Below, piece after piece: positions 22,864-31,735 of a DNA stretch of 45,227 bases. Origin of the DNA: Aequorivita sinensis (GTDB lineage: Bacteria > Bacteroidota > Bacteroidia > Flavobacteriales > Flavobacteriaceae); assembly GCF_006346335.1 (NCBI RefSeq), contig NZ_VDMC01000018.1:1-45227 (forward strand), in the 5' to 3' direction. A program made the position numbers and the translations under genes. The notes under the pieces are model-generated. The model searched no databases. It was not told the DNA's origin and saw only the letters and a program-made list of their open reading frames with translations. Numbering within the stretch: the stretch's first letter is position 1; the number at the start of each line of letters is the position of its first letter.

Positions 22864-23484
22864 CTACCTCGCTAATTCAATTATAGCTTGGATAGTTTCT
22901 TTGTTGTCTACCCCAAGACCTTCTTGTTGATGCACAAGTTCACCCCCTTGATTAAAAACACTTATAATATTTGAGTGCGAAAAATCTATAGGGGAAATTT
23001 GTTTGTAATTAACTGCTAATACTGCAGCAAATTCACGGGTATCTTCTTCGCTACCACGTAGGAAAAGCCATTTGTCATCTTCCATCTGGTTTTCTTTTGC
23101 GAAAGCTTTTAAACGCTCAGGAGTATCAGTTTCTGGATCTATACTTACAAATACATATTGAACATCATCCTTTTTATCATTAGGAATTTGTTTTTCAATA
23201 TTTCTCATATCGGCAACCAACCTTGGGCAAGCAGCTTGACACGAGGTATATATCATAACCATTGCCAATACTTTTCCTTCTAGCTCTTTCAGTTCAATGT
23301 CTGCGCCGTCTTGCGTTGTCCAATGGGAAGGAAGGTTATAGATAGACATATCTGAAATAACATTACTCTTAGATTCTTCGGTATTGTTTTCAGAAATATC
23401 TTCAGAATCTTTAACTGCATTATTACAGGACATTGCAACAAGTGAAATTGCAATTAAAATATATTTTAAGTTTTTCATAATCAT
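22864..23484 (-). CDS. SCO1/SenC family copper chaperone lipoprotein
   Basis: A 206-residue protein with a lipoprotein signal (lipobox LVAMSC at about 15-20) and a thioredoxin-fold SCO domain. The copper ligands TSCQAACP (CxxxC) and the downstream His in DFSHSNIISVF are present. SCO proteins insert copper into oxidase CuA sites, or supply copper to nitrite or nitrous oxide reductases. Here it is the last gene of the porin-nirK-nirV unit, so copper delivery to NirK is the most economical reading, though service to the cbb3 oxidase next door is possible. An ATG at 23478 is an alternative start. Confidence 0.88.
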   Translation of the reverse strand: MIMKNLKYILIAISLVAMSCNNAVKDSEDISENNTEESKSNVISDMSIYNLPSHWTTQDGADIELKELEGKVLAMVMIYTSCQAACPRLVADMRNIEKQIPNDKKDDVQYVFVSIDPETDTPERLKAFAKENQMEDDKWLFLRGSEEDTREFAAVLAVNYKQISPIDFSHSNIISVFNQGGELVHQQEGLGVDNKETIQAIIELAR

Positions 23485-23521
23485 TTTTAATTTTTATAAT
23501 GATGAATTAAGAGGTTAGAGC

Positions 23522-24289
23522 TTATTCTTCTATATCCTTAACACATCTAAATCCGAGGTTTTGTGAGCTGTAACGCGCTTTCATACTTCCGCGAAAAGCA
23601 TAACGCATAAACGCAGCATAATTCATTAAATCTGAAGCGCCAATAGCTGCACTTCCGCAGAAAAGATTAGAGTCTTTATCCTGATCTTTTCGTGATTCTC
23701 CCGAAATAAGAACTGTATTAAAATCTTGTGTCCACTCCCATACTAAGCCGTGTAAATCGTAAATTCCATAATAGTTTTTATAAGATTCTCCTATTGGATT
23801 TACATAGGTTTTAGGAGTCTCGTACCAACTTAAAATATATTGATTATAAGATTCAATTCTTCTAGCGTCCGGAACATCTTCATTTGCCATAGCGGCAAAC
23901 TCCCATTCGTCAACTGTTGGTAACCGCTTTCCTTGGCATTCGCAATATTTTTTTGCTGCAAACCAAGAAACACTTGTTATTGGAGCATTAGCAAGACCAC
24001 TATAAGTAACATCATTTTCCCATTTATTAAGATAGCTTTTATCTGCAAACAGGCTTATAACGTTGCTTTTTTTCCATTTTGGATTTTCCTTTACAAATTT
24101 TAAATATTCTTCATTTGTAACAGGATATACATCCATCAAAAATGGGTCAACTTTTACCAGTTGGTCTGCTGTTCCATAGAGCGGTAAAAAAACACCGCCC
24201 TTTACTTTGGCCATTTTATCATTTTGAGCAGTAACCTTAACAAATAATAGTGAACAGACTAAGAAAAGGGCGATGTGGTATAATTTCAT
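23522..24289 (-). CDS. nirV: NirV-like formylglycine-generating-enzyme family protein
   Basis: A 255-residue secreted protein with a signal peptide (about 1-21) and an FGE/SUMF1-type domain (GGVFLPLYG, FLMDVYPVTNEEYLKFV, PITSVSWFAAKKYCECQGKRLPT, DLHGLVWEWTQDF, ending NLGFRCVKD). It lies 14 bp after nirK on the same strand. NirV is a SUMF1-like protein known to follow nirK in several denitrifiers; its role is unclear. It has an unusual CEC cluster in the centre. Catalytic formylglycine formation is not implied. Confidence 0.82.
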   Translation of the reverse strand: MKLYHIALFLVCSLLFVKVTAQNDKMAKVKGGVFLPLYGTADQLVKVDPFLMDVYPVTNEEYLKFVKENPKWKKSNVISLFADKSYLNKWENDVTYSGLANAPITSVSWFAAKKYCECQGKRLPTVDEWEFAAMANEDVPDARRIESYNQYILSWYETPKTYVNPIGESYKNYYGIYDLHGLVWEWTQDFNTVLISGESRKDQDKDSNLFCGSAAIGASDLMNYAAFMRYAFRGSMKARYSSQNLGFRCVKDIEE

Positions 24290-24303
24290 TTTATATAAAT
24301 TTA

Positions 24304-25773
24304 TTATCTATTTCTTACAGCTTTTACCATTTCTGGGGTTACATCTGTCTTGTTATTGCCCCAGCTGTTATATACATATGTCATCACATTTGCAACATCT
24401 TCATCACTAAGAGCCTGAGCGGTCATTACACTATTGTATTTTTTACCGTTTACAGTAATTTCACCAGACTTACCATTTAATACGATATCAATTGCGCGAT
24501 CTACATCTGCGTTTAGGTAGTCTGCATTAGCTAAAGGAGGGAAGGCACCCTCAATACCCTGACCGTTTGCTTGGTGACAAGCAACACAAGTAGCCATATA
24601 TTTATCTTTACCAAACTTCATTTTTTCCTCGAAGCTCAATGCCTTAACTTCTTCTTTTTTATCATCTTTCTTACCTAAACTAGGCATCGATTGAATTACA
24701 CTACCTTCTGGAAGATAAATTCCTTCGTAGATCTCCCCAGCAAAAACTTTTTCGTTTTCTTCACCTTCAACGTTTAATACGGCAAGTGCTCCTTTGTTGA
24801 ATGCTCTAAAAATAGAGTGATCTACCAGTATAAATGAACCTGGAACATCTACTTTAAATTCAACAATTGCTGCGCCTCCTGCAGGAATTAATGTGGTTTG
24901 AACATTGTCGTTTATTAAATCTCCACCTTCAACATGAACTCTGTCAAAAATTTCTCCAATTACGTGAAATGAAGAAACAAGGTTAGGCCCCCCATTACCT
25001 ACAAATAAACGAATAGTTTCGCCTACTTTTGCAGTTAATGCGTTATCTCCTGTCATTGCTCCTACGTGACCGTTAAACACTACATAATCTGCTTTTTCAT
25101 CAATTGCTTTCTGCATATCGAATGCTTGTAAACCACGTTCACCGTACTTTCCTTCGGTGTAGAAGTCCCCCTGCATTATGTAATACTCTCTGTCTACAGG
25201 TTCTAAACCACCTTCTGGCTCAACTAAAATTAACCCGTACATACCGTTTGCAATATGCATCCCTACAGGAGCGGTCGCACAATGGTAAACATATAATCCC
25301 GGGTTGAGGGTTTTAAATGAAAAGATTTTCTCGTGACCTGGAGCAACAAATGAAGATTCTGCTCCACCTCCTGGACCATTCACTGCATGAAGGTCGATGT
25401 TGTGAGGAAGCTTATTGTCTGGGTGATTTTTTAGTTTAAATTCAATTTCGTCACCTACACGAGTTCTAATAAAACTTCCTGGTACAGTACCCCCAAACGT
25501 CCAATAAACGTATTTTACACCGTTTACCATCTCGCCTTCTCTTTCTTGAATTTCAAGATCGACGATTAGCTTTTTAGCTTTACGTTTTCCTACTGGAGTA
25601 GGAACAAATGGTGGATCGGTAAGTTCTGCTACCATTTCTTGGCTTACCGGAATATCTAAAGCATTTTCATAGGTTTTGCTAGATTGGTCGTTAACACATC
25701 CAGTTAAAAAGGCCGCTGCTCCAAAGCCTAGCAGCAGTTTTACTACATTTTTTTTCTTAAAATTAATTGTCAT
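24304..25773 (-). CDS. nirK: Copper-containing nitrite reductase NirK fused to cytochrome c
   Basis: A 489-residue lipoprotein (lipobox LTGC, Cys26). Two cupredoxin domains (about 60-340) hold every copper ligand. Type 1: His124, Cys165, His173, Met178. Type 2: His129, His164, His319. The catalytic Asp127 and His270 (SSFHVIG) are present. A linker rich in Lys and Glu leads to a C-terminal cytochrome c domain (about 380-489) with CVACH (396-400) and the MTAQALSD axial Met. It reduces nitrite to NO; the tethered heme is the electron donor, as in NirK-cytochrome c fusions of Ralstonia type. It is followed by nirV and SCO and preceded by a porin. Confidence 0.96.
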   Translation of the reverse strand: MTINFKKKNVVKLLLGFGAAAFLTGCVNDQSSKTYENALDIPVSQEMVAELTDPPFVPTPVGKRKAKKLIVDLEIQEREGEMVNGVKYVYWTFGGTVPGSFIRTRVGDEIEFKLKNHPDNKLPHNIDLHAVNGPGGGAESSFVAPGHEKIFSFKTLNPGLYVYHCATAPVGMHIANGMYGLILVEPEGGLEPVDREYYIMQGDFYTEGKYGERGLQAFDMQKAIDEKADYVVFNGHVGAMTGDNALTAKVGETIRLFVGNGGPNLVSSFHVIGEIFDRVHVEGGDLINDNVQTTLIPAGGAAIVEFKVDVPGSFILVDHSIFRAFNKGALAVLNVEGEENEKVFAGEIYEGIYLPEGSVIQSMPSLGKKDDKKEEVKALSFEEKMKFGKDKYMATCVACHQANGQGIEGAFPPLANADYLNADVDRAIDIVLNGKSGEITVNGKKYNSVMTAQALSDEDVANVMTYVYNSWGNNKTDVTPEMVKAVRNR

Positions 25774-25797
25774 AATAGTTGGTTTTAAAAGGTTGAT

Positions 25798-27075
25798 TTA
25801 TAATTTGGTTGTTTCATTTTTATTCCAAGTGAACAGTGTAGGATTTATTGTTACCATTGCCCAAGCCCAATAATTTGAATTGCCATCAAAGTTGTTTTTT
25901 ACACTTTCGGTGCCTTTTGTTGCGAAGTATTGAGAGTAACCAAGTTTTAATCCTACAAATTCATTCAATTCATACGAAGTTAACAAATCCAATTCAAATC
26001 CTAAATTATTTGAAACATAGTTATTTATGGCTGCTGCGGCATAAAATTGATGAAGTGCTAAATTGAAACTTGTTTTAGTATTTAGCTTGTACTTTACATT
26101 TCCGTAGATGTCCAAAAGTCCTACATTATTTATGTGGTTTCCTACATAATAATAATCCATTAGCCCATTAAACTTATGATTTGTACCATATAGAGGAGTA
26201 AAGGCTTCATTTTTCCCATTTGCTGGCGCACCATAATCATTTCCACTTTGTAACTCGCTACCTAATCCTAGATTTAGATTTGAAGTTGCTGCATAATTCG
26301 CTTCTAATGAAAATAAATATGCGCTTAAATCATTATCGGCTACATCTTTACCAAATTGATAGTAGAGATTTGAAGAAAAATTGAAGTTATCAATACTAGC
26401 TTTTAAGTGCATTCCAGCAGTTTGGCTGTATCGAGTGTCATTTTTAGACGCATCTATTTCATCAATATATTGAAGTCCGTTGTTTAAAAACAGAAAACTT
26501 GCGGATAGCTTTTCCCAATTCTTATTTACCCAAATATATTGAAGGCTTTTATAGGTATTTACTGTAAGTATATTTCCACTAAGACTTTCATTGTCCTGAT
26601 TATAAGCTGCACCAAAATGAAGTTTAAAATAGCTTGGTTCAAATTTTAGAATTGCAGCGTCGTGGCTTCTTCCTTGCTGTGCCCAGCCCACATTTCCAAA
26701 GAAACGCTGATCGTCGTACACTATCTCCTGACGTCCAATTTTAAAATTAAAATCTTTAATCAAAAGTATTTCTGCCCATGCTTGATGTAGTGAAAAGCCA
26801 TTATTGTCTGCTACATTGAGTTGTGGCACATCTCCCCAAACTCTCACATCTTGCGGACTTAAATACAGATGAAGTTTTTCAGTTTTAAATTCAAAGTTTA
26901 ATCGCGTACGTTGTGAAACAAAGGCCGCAGGATCAACATTGTTTGGGTAAAGTGTTTTATAACCATGTCTAAGCTCAAATCTAGGACGTAGCTCTGCATC
27001 TAAAGTGAATTGCGAATAAACATTGACAACCCCTAACATCAGGAAAACAAATAATAGCTTCTTAGCAAAACTCAT
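25798..27075 (-). CDS. Outer-membrane beta-barrel porin (alginate-export-like)
   Basis: A 425-residue protein with a signal peptide (MSFAKKLLFVFLMLGVV at the start) and alternating beta-strand pattern through to the C-terminus. It begins FTLDAELRPRFELRHGYKTL and contains QRTRLNFEF and GRQEIVYDDQRFFG, typical of Bacteroidota alginate_export-type porins. The start is the ATG at 27075; the open frame extends to a TTG at 27102 but that overlaps a regulatory palindrome. It heads the nirK-nirV-SCO unit, so it may pass nitrite or nitrate across the outer membrane; this is inferred from position. Confidence 0.8.
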   Translation of the reverse strand: MSFAKKLLFVFLMLGVVNVYSQFTLDAELRPRFELRHGYKTLYPNNVDPAAFVSQRTRLNFEFKTEKLHLYLSPQDVRVWGDVPQLNVADNNGFSLHQAWAEILLIKDFNFKIGRQEIVYDDQRFFGNVGWAQQGRSHDAAILKFEPSYFKLHFGAAYNQDNESLSGNILTVNTYKSLQYIWVNKNWEKLSASFLFLNNGLQYIDEIDASKNDTRYSQTAGMHLKASIDNFNFSSNLYYQFGKDVADNDLSAYLFSLEANYAATSNLNLGLGSELQSGNDYGAPANGKNEAFTPLYGTNHKFNGLMDYYYVGNHINNVGLLDIYGNVKYKLNTKTSFNLALHQFYAAAAINNYVSNNLGFELDLLTSYELNEFVGLKLGYSQYFATKGTESVKNNFDGNSNYWAWAMVTINPTLFTWNKNETTKL

Positions 27076-27091
27076 AACCGATAAAATTATT

Positions 27092-27111
27092 TTCTGACAC
27101 AAATGTCTGAA
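27092..27111. promoter_or_regulatory. Rrf2-like palindrome before porin-nirK unit
   Basis: TTCTGACA-CAAA-TGTCTGAA, one mismatch from a perfect palindrome and matching the elements at 6420-6439 and 11477-11496. It lies directly before the porin start, where a bound repressor would block transcription. Confidence 0.5.
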
Positions 27112-27130
27112 TATAAAATAAAAAGAAATA

Positions 27131-27142
27131 TGACGGTTGTCA
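27131..27142. promoter_or_regulatory. FNR/CRP-like palindrome TGACGGTTGTCA
   Basis: TGA-CGGTTG-TCA, about 56 bp upstream of the porin ATG on the minus strand. It is nearly identical to the site before ccoS. Likely activates the porin-nirK unit at low oxygen. Confidence 0.55.
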
Positions 27143-27165
27143 CAAAAGCCTTATTAATAACTACT

Positions 27166-28530
27166 TTAAACAGTCATCGAAAACAGTTGCCTATCTGGCT
27201 GATTTCGTTGCAATAGCACGTCAAATGCCATGCAGATATTACGTACAAAAGGACGACCTTTTTCTGTTATATGTAGTTCTTTAGCGCCAATTTCTAACAA
27301 ACCATCAGCTTCCATTTCTTTTAAATTACTGAGTACTTCTGATAATTCTGGAAATTGAAGTGAAGTGTCTTCCCAAGAAGTTTCTAAACTGCACATCATA
27401 TTTAAAATGTGCTTTCTAATAATTAGATCTTCTTCATTTAACATATGACCTCGATATACTGGAAGAATTCCTTGTTCAACCAAATGTTGGTATTCCTCTA
27501 CGTTTTTAGCATTTTGGGCAAAACTGTACCAGCTATCACCAATGGCAGAAACTCCAAGCCCAACCATTAACTGGGTTTTGCTTTCGGTATACCCCATAAA
27601 ATTTCTATGCAATTCTTTTTCTTTCACTGCTTTGTATAAGCTATCCGATTTTAAAGCGAAATGATCCATGCCTATTTCAATATATCCAGCTTCTTCTAGC
27701 ATTTTCTTACCAGTTTCATACATATCTCTTTTTTCGGCTGGAGTAGGTAAATCTTCTTCTTTAAAACCTCGTTGGCCATTTCCCTTTATCCATGGCACGT
27801 GAGCATAGCTGTAAAAAGCTATACGGTCTGGCATTAGCTCTTTAGTTTTTTCTATAGAATAAATTACGTGCTCTTTTTTTTGAAATGGGAGTCCAAATAT
27901 AATATCGTGTCCTACCGAGGTATAACCAATTTCCCGAGCAGTTTCGGTTACTCGTTTTACGTTTATAAAAGGTTGAAGTCTGTTTATCGCCACTTGAACA
28001 GTTGGGTTATAATCTTGAACTCCATAGCTTACTCTTGTAAAACCACAGTCGTAAAGAGTTTGTAAATGATCGCCTTTGGTGTTGTTTGGATGACCTTCAA
28101 AGCTGAAAGATGGATTCTCTGCCATTGTTGCATCTCGAAAAATACCTCTAATTAGAATTTTTAAGTTTTCTGCTGAAAAAAAAGTAGGTGTTCCTCCTCC
28201 TAAATGTAATTCCTTAATAATTGGTCTCTCATCAAATAGCTCAAGGTAAAGTCGCCATTCCTTTAAAACAGATTCTAAATATGGTGTTTCAACAGCGTGA
28301 TTTTTGGTGATGCGTTTATTACATCCACAAAAAGTACACAAGCTTTCACAAAAGGGTAGGTGTATATACACACTTATTCCTTCTTTCGAATTGCTTTCAG
28401 AAAAACTTTGTGATACATTTTTCTTCCATTCTTTTAAGGAGAAGTTAGCCTCATTCCAATACGGAACAGTTGGATAACTTGTGTATCTAGGACCAGGAAC
28501 ATTGTACTTTGAAACTAAATTGGAAGTCAT
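27166..28530 (-). CDS. hemN: Oxygen-independent coproporphyrinogen III oxidase HemN
   Basis: A 454-residue radical SAM enzyme. The cluster motif is CESLCTFCGC (Cys61, Cys65, Cys68, plus Cys70, which HemN enzymes carry). It is preceded by PGPRYTSYPTVPYW, the HemN-specific N-terminal stretch that separates true HemN from HemW. The ELHLGGGTPTF and YGVQDY motifs bind SAM. It decarboxylates coproporphyrinogen III to protoporphyrinogen IX without oxygen, supplying heme for the cytochromes here. An FNR-like site lies before its start. Confidence 0.95.
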   Translation of the reverse strand: MTSNLVSKYNVPGPRYTSYPTVPYWNEANFSLKEWKKNVSQSFSESNSKEGISVYIHLPFCESLCTFCGCNKRITKNHAVETPYLESVLKEWRLYLELFDERPIIKELHLGGGTPTFFSAENLKILIRGIFRDATMAENPSFSFEGHPNNTKGDHLQTLYDCGFTRVSYGVQDYNPTVQVAINRLQPFINVKRVTETAREIGYTSVGHDIIFGLPFQKKEHVIYSIEKTKELMPDRIAFYSYAHVPWIKGNGQRGFKEEDLPTPAEKRDMYETGKKMLEEAGYIEIGMDHFALKSDSLYKAVKEKELHRNFMGYTESKTQLMVGLGVSAIGDSWYSFAQNAKNVEEYQHLVEQGILPVYRGHMLNEEDLIIRKHILNMMCSLETSWEDTSLQFPELSEVLSNLKEMEADGLLEIGAKELHITEKGRPFVRNICMAFDVLLQRNQPDRQLFSMTV

Positions 28531-28581
28531 ATCTAATTTTATTTTGGGTTCAAAATTAGAGCTGTTTGTTTGTTTACTAAA

Positions 28582-28593
28582 TGATTAATGTCA
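28582..28593. promoter_or_regulatory. FNR/CRP-like palindrome TGATTAATGTCA before hemN
   Basis: TGA-TTAATG-TCA, about 52 bp upstream of hemN on the minus strand. hemN is a classical FNR target in other bacteria, so this site supports reading the whole TGA-N6-TCA set as an anaerobic regulon. Confidence 0.5.
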
Positions 28594-28647
28594 GTTTTTA
28601 TTTTTTTTAAACATCTTATCTTTCAGCATGTAAATAAATAATTTTAC

Positions 28648-28661
28648 GTAACTTTTGTTAC
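28648..28661. promoter_or_regulatory. Palindrome GTAAC-TTTT-GTTAC in the hemN/cytochrome divergent region
   Basis: A perfect inverted repeat with 5-bp arms, 63 bp before the cytochrome c-DUF3365 gene and further upstream of hemN. It could be a second CRP/FNR-family site with a different half-site. Only one copy is seen. Confidence 0.35.
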
Positions 28662-28723
28662 AATATGTGTTAATTGATTGTTTTAATTTTAGCTTTATCT
28701 TTATCTCAACAAAACCATAAGTT

Positions 28724-29745
28724 ATGAAATTTTCATTAATATTTTTTGTTATAATTTTATTGTCGGCTTGTAAAAATAATCGAGCCAACTACTCGGAAAT
28801 AGCACAGAATAATCCTGTGGAAGGTATTGCTAAACAGGAACACCCAGGAAAGAAGTTAATGGAAAATTATTGTAATGTTTGCCACAATCCAAAAACTGCA
28901 GAGAAGGATATCATTGCTCCCCCAATGATAGCTGTAAAAATGCATTATATTTCTGAAGAAACCACCAAAGAAGAATTTGTAGATGCCATGCTAGATTGGG
29001 CTAAAGAACCTTCAGTAGCGAAATCGAAAATGCCTGGTGCCGTTAAAAAATTTGGTTTAATGCCCTATCAATTTTATCCAGAACAAACTATCAGGCATAT
29101 TGCCGATTATATATTTGAGAATGATATAGAAGAACCAGTGTGGTTCGATATTCATTATAAAAAAATGCACGGTGACCGACCAAAAATGAAAGGTAAAAAA
29201 GGAAATAGTAGGGGGAAAGGGAAGAAAAAAGGAATAGGAAAAAACAATACAATTGAACAACATTCTTCCAAAGAGAAAGGTATGCAAATATCGCAAACCA
29301 CTAAAGCCGAGTTAGGCAAAAATCTCATGGGACAAATACAAAAAAATGGCGTAATAGAAGCCTTAAATTTTTGTAACGTGCAAGCATGCCTATTACAGAT
29401 AGTATGGCAACAGTACACAATGCAACGATAAAGCGCGTAACAGATAAACCGAGAAACCCTAAAAACACAGCAAATTCACAAGAACTAGAATTTATTAATC
29501 AATTTAAGACTCAAATTGCAACGGGGAGAGAGGTTGAGCCTATACTTGTGAAAAAAGGTAACAATACAAAATTTTATTTACCAATTGTTACTAATGCTAT
29601 GTGCCTACAATGCCATGGTTCTCCAGGAAAAGAATTAGAAACTATTACATTAGCTAAAATAAAACAACTATATCCTTTAGATATGGCCACAGGTTATTCC
29701 GAAAATGAGGTGCGCGGTATCTGGAGTATAAACTTTAATAATTAA
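28724..29745 (+). pseudogene. Cytochrome c-DUF3365 lipoprotein, broken by a frameshift
   Basis: The first frame (28724-29431) begins as a lipoprotein (lipobox LLSAC), has a cytochrome c domain with CNVCH (Cys50-His54), then a Lys/Gly-rich linker and the start of a DUF3365 domain (GVIEALNFCNVQA). The matching remainder (PITDSMATVHNA, RNPKNTANS, CLQCHG) continues in another frame from 29386 to 29745. The switch is at 29384-29388; one extra base there would join both parts into one protein of about 340 residues. The cause could be a real inactivating deletion, a sequencing error, or recoding. The intact protein would be a di-heme periplasmic sensor or electron carrier. Confidence 0.8.
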
Positions 29746-29748
29746 AAT

Positions 29749-30330
29749 ATGAATAACAATCAATCGTATTGGGATGAACGCTATAAACAAGGTAAAACAG
29801 GTTGGGATATAGGTTATGTTTCCACCCCGATGGAAGATTATATCGATCAGCTTACCGATAAAAATTTAAAAATATTGATTCCCGGCGGAGGGAATAGTTA
29901 TGAGGCGGAATACTTATTTGAAAATGGCTTTAGAAATGTTTATATAGCAGACATTTCTTCAATCCCACTTAACAATTTGGCTGAGCGCATTCCATCATTT
30001 CCAAAAGAAAATTTACTACACACAGATTTCTTTGATTTAAACGATTCGTTCGATCTAATATTAGAACAAACATTTTTCTGTGCGTTAGAGCCCATTTTAA
30101 GGAATCGATACGTCGATAAAGCATACGATTTGCTGAAGCCTAATGGAAAAATAGTGGGATTGCTTTTTAATATTCCATTGAACAGTGATGAACCACCATT
30201 TGGTGGAAATAAGGATCAGTATATTCCTTTGTTTGAAGATAAGTTTGTAATCGATAAAATGGAAATGGCTTACAATTCTATCCCTCCTAGAGAAGGAAAC
30301 GAACTGTTTATTAAGTTGCAGAAAAAGTAA
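29749..30330 (+). CDS. TPMT-family SAM-dependent methyltransferase
   Basis: A 193-residue class I methyltransferase of the thiopurine methyltransferase-like family. It opens with SYWDERYKQGKTGWDIG, has the SAM-binding LIPGGGNSYEAEYL motif (about 43-56), and DFFDLNDSFDLILEQTFFCAL, the conserved segment in this group. It probably methylates a thiol or selenium/tellurium compound, or a halide; the substrate is unknown. The ATG lies 3 bp after the frameshifted cytochrome gene, so it may depend on that transcript. Confidence 0.85.
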   Translation: MNNNQSYWDERYKQGKTGWDIGYVSTPMEDYIDQLTDKNLKILIPGGGNSYEAEYLFENGFRNVYIADISSIPLNNLAERIPSFPKENLLHTDFFDLNDSFDLILEQTFFCALEPILRNRYVDKAYDLLKPNGKIVGLLFNIPLNSDEPPFGGNKDQYIPLFEDKFVIDKMEMAYNSIPPREGNELFIKLQKK

Positions 30331-30339
30331 TTTTAAACT

Positions 30340-30993
30340 TTATAGCTTATCGCCATAAGCTAAATCTCCTGCATCACCTAAGCCTGGAATAATATATCCA
30401 CGACTGTCTAAACGGTCATCTACAGCAGCTATCCATAAATGTGTATCTGCGGGGAAAATTTTTTCAACGTATTCAATCCCTGGTTTAGCACCTATAACAG
30501 ATAGTATGTGTATTTGCTTAGGTTTTCCGTGATTTTTTAAAGCTTCCAATACATTTTCCAATGTTTTTCCTGTTGCAAGCATAGGATCTACAAGTATCAA
30601 TGTTTTTCCTTCTATAGAAGGTGAAGCTAGATAACTAACGATAACTTCAAAGTCATCATCATCATTTGGATGTTCTCTGTAAGCAGAAATAAAAGCGTTT
30701 TCAACCGAATCGAAATAATTTAAAACTCCATTGTGAAGCGGAAGTCCGGCACGTAAAATTGAGCATAATACTATTTTGTTGTCAGGAACATATACTTCCT
30801 TTTCACCTAGTGGAGTAGTGACTTTAACAGTTTCATAGTTTAAGGTTTTACTAATCTCATAGCTCATAATTTCACCAATGCGCTCTATATTTCTTCTAAA
30901 ACGCATTGAATCTTTCTGAATCGAAACATCGCGAAGCTCAAAAATGTATTTACTGATTAAAGAATTCTCTTTGCTGAAGTCGTTTATTATCAT
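30340..30993 (-). CDS. upp: Uracil phosphoribosyltransferase
   Basis: A 217-residue UPRTase that makes UMP from uracil and PRPP in pyrimidine salvage. The PRPP-binding loop is TLILVDPMLATGKTL (about 131-145). The IVLCSILRAGLPLHNGV segment and the C-terminal uracil site (GYIIPGLGDAGDLAYGD) are typical. The protein is complete and cytosolic, monocistronic, facing the methyltransferase gene with only 9 bp between the ends. It has no link to the respiratory genes. Confidence 0.95.
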   Translation of the reverse strand: MIINDFSKENSLISKYIFELRDVSIQKDSMRFRRNIERIGEIMSYEISKTLNYETVKVTTPLGEKEVYVPDNKIVLCSILRAGLPLHNGVLNYFDSVENAFISAYREHPNDDDDFEVIVSYLASPSIEGKTLILVDPMLATGKTLENVLEALKNHGKPKQIHILSVIGAKPGIEYVEKIFPADTHLWIAAVDDRLDSRGYIIPGLGDAGDLAYGDKL

Positions 30994-31055
30994 AATAATT
31001 TAGATATGTGTACTAAGATAAAGCATCTCAAAAAAACAAAGATACTAATCTAAGA

Positions 31056-31089
31056 AAAAGACCATCTACTTTTATGCGGATGGTCTTTT
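31056..31089 (-). terminator. Terminator of the DoxX-DsrE-TlpA operon
   Basis: AAAAGACCATC (31056-31066) and GATGGTCTTTT (31079-31089) form a strong stem. Read on the minus strand, it follows the last gene of the operon by 24 bp and ends in a T run. Confidence 0.8.
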
Positions 31090-31112
31090 AAAATGTATGA
31101 ATAGTGAATGTT

Positions 31113-31709
31113 TTAAAGGCTTTTCAAGAAGTCTTTAAAATCCTGTCTATCGTAATCGGCCATTCCTTTGTGAGTAAACACCAATTCTCCTTTTGAATTT
31201 ATAATATAGGTAGTAGGGATGCTTTGTGACTCATACATTCTTGGCATTGCCGCTATTGGTGCATAAACTTCAAAGTCAAAATTGTTTCTCTTTTTATAAT
31301 CTATCGCCTTTTCAAACTTACGATCAAAAGAAATCATGAGCACTTCAACTTTATCCTTATCGATGTCGTTGTACATTTTGTTTATGCTAGGCATTTCTGC
31401 TACACATGGCGGACACCAAGTAGCCCAAAGGTTTATAAATATCACTTTCCCACGAAATTGTTCCATAGAAACCTTTTCCCCTTTAGAATTTATCAACTGT
31501 AAATTGAAATCGGCTTTTGTTGCTGTAGGACCATTTTCTGTAATATCTTCTTCTACTTTTTCAATATCTGGATTCATTGCGCCTGTAGCTAATAATCCAC
31601 GTTGTGCAAAACCGATAATTTCAGTGTGAATTCCAGAAAAATAAATTCCGAGTATCACTACAGCGAATACTCCGTATTCGATTAAGTTTTTCTTTATTTT
31701 TTTGTTCAT
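31113..31709 (-). CDS. TlpA-type membrane-anchored thioredoxin
   Basis: A 198-residue protein with one N-terminal helix (about 12-30) and a periplasmic TlpA/ResA-type thioredoxin domain. The active site is WATWCPPCVAEMP (CxxC) with a cis-proline QSIPTTYII. Such proteins reduce periplasmic disulfides, often apocytochromes or sulfur enzymes. It is the last gene of a five-gene minus-strand operon, 27 bp after the metallophosphatase, so it may play a SoxW-like role for that enzyme. The start is the ATG at 31709; the open frame extends to a TTG six bases upstream. Confidence 0.88.
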   Translation of the reverse strand: MNKKIKKNLIEYGVFAVVILGIYFSGIHTEIIGFAQRGLLATGAMNPDIEKVEEDITENGPTATKADFNLQLINSKGEKVSMEQFRGKVIFINLWATWCPPCVAEMPSINKMYNDIDKDKVEVLMISFDRKFEKAIDYKKRNNFDFEVYAPIAAMPRMYESQSIPTTYIINSKGELVFTHKGMADYDRQDFKDFLKSL

Positions 31710-31735
31710 ATTCAATTTTTTTAAAAAGTTGTTTT

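Noticed and set aside
28591-28788. Minus-strand 65-codon frame between hemN and the cytochrome gene
   Set aside because: It lies across the divergent promoter region with regulatory palindromes and has no protein-like signal.
31336-31629. Plus-strand frame of 97 codons
   Set aside because: It is the antisense of the TlpA thioredoxin domain.
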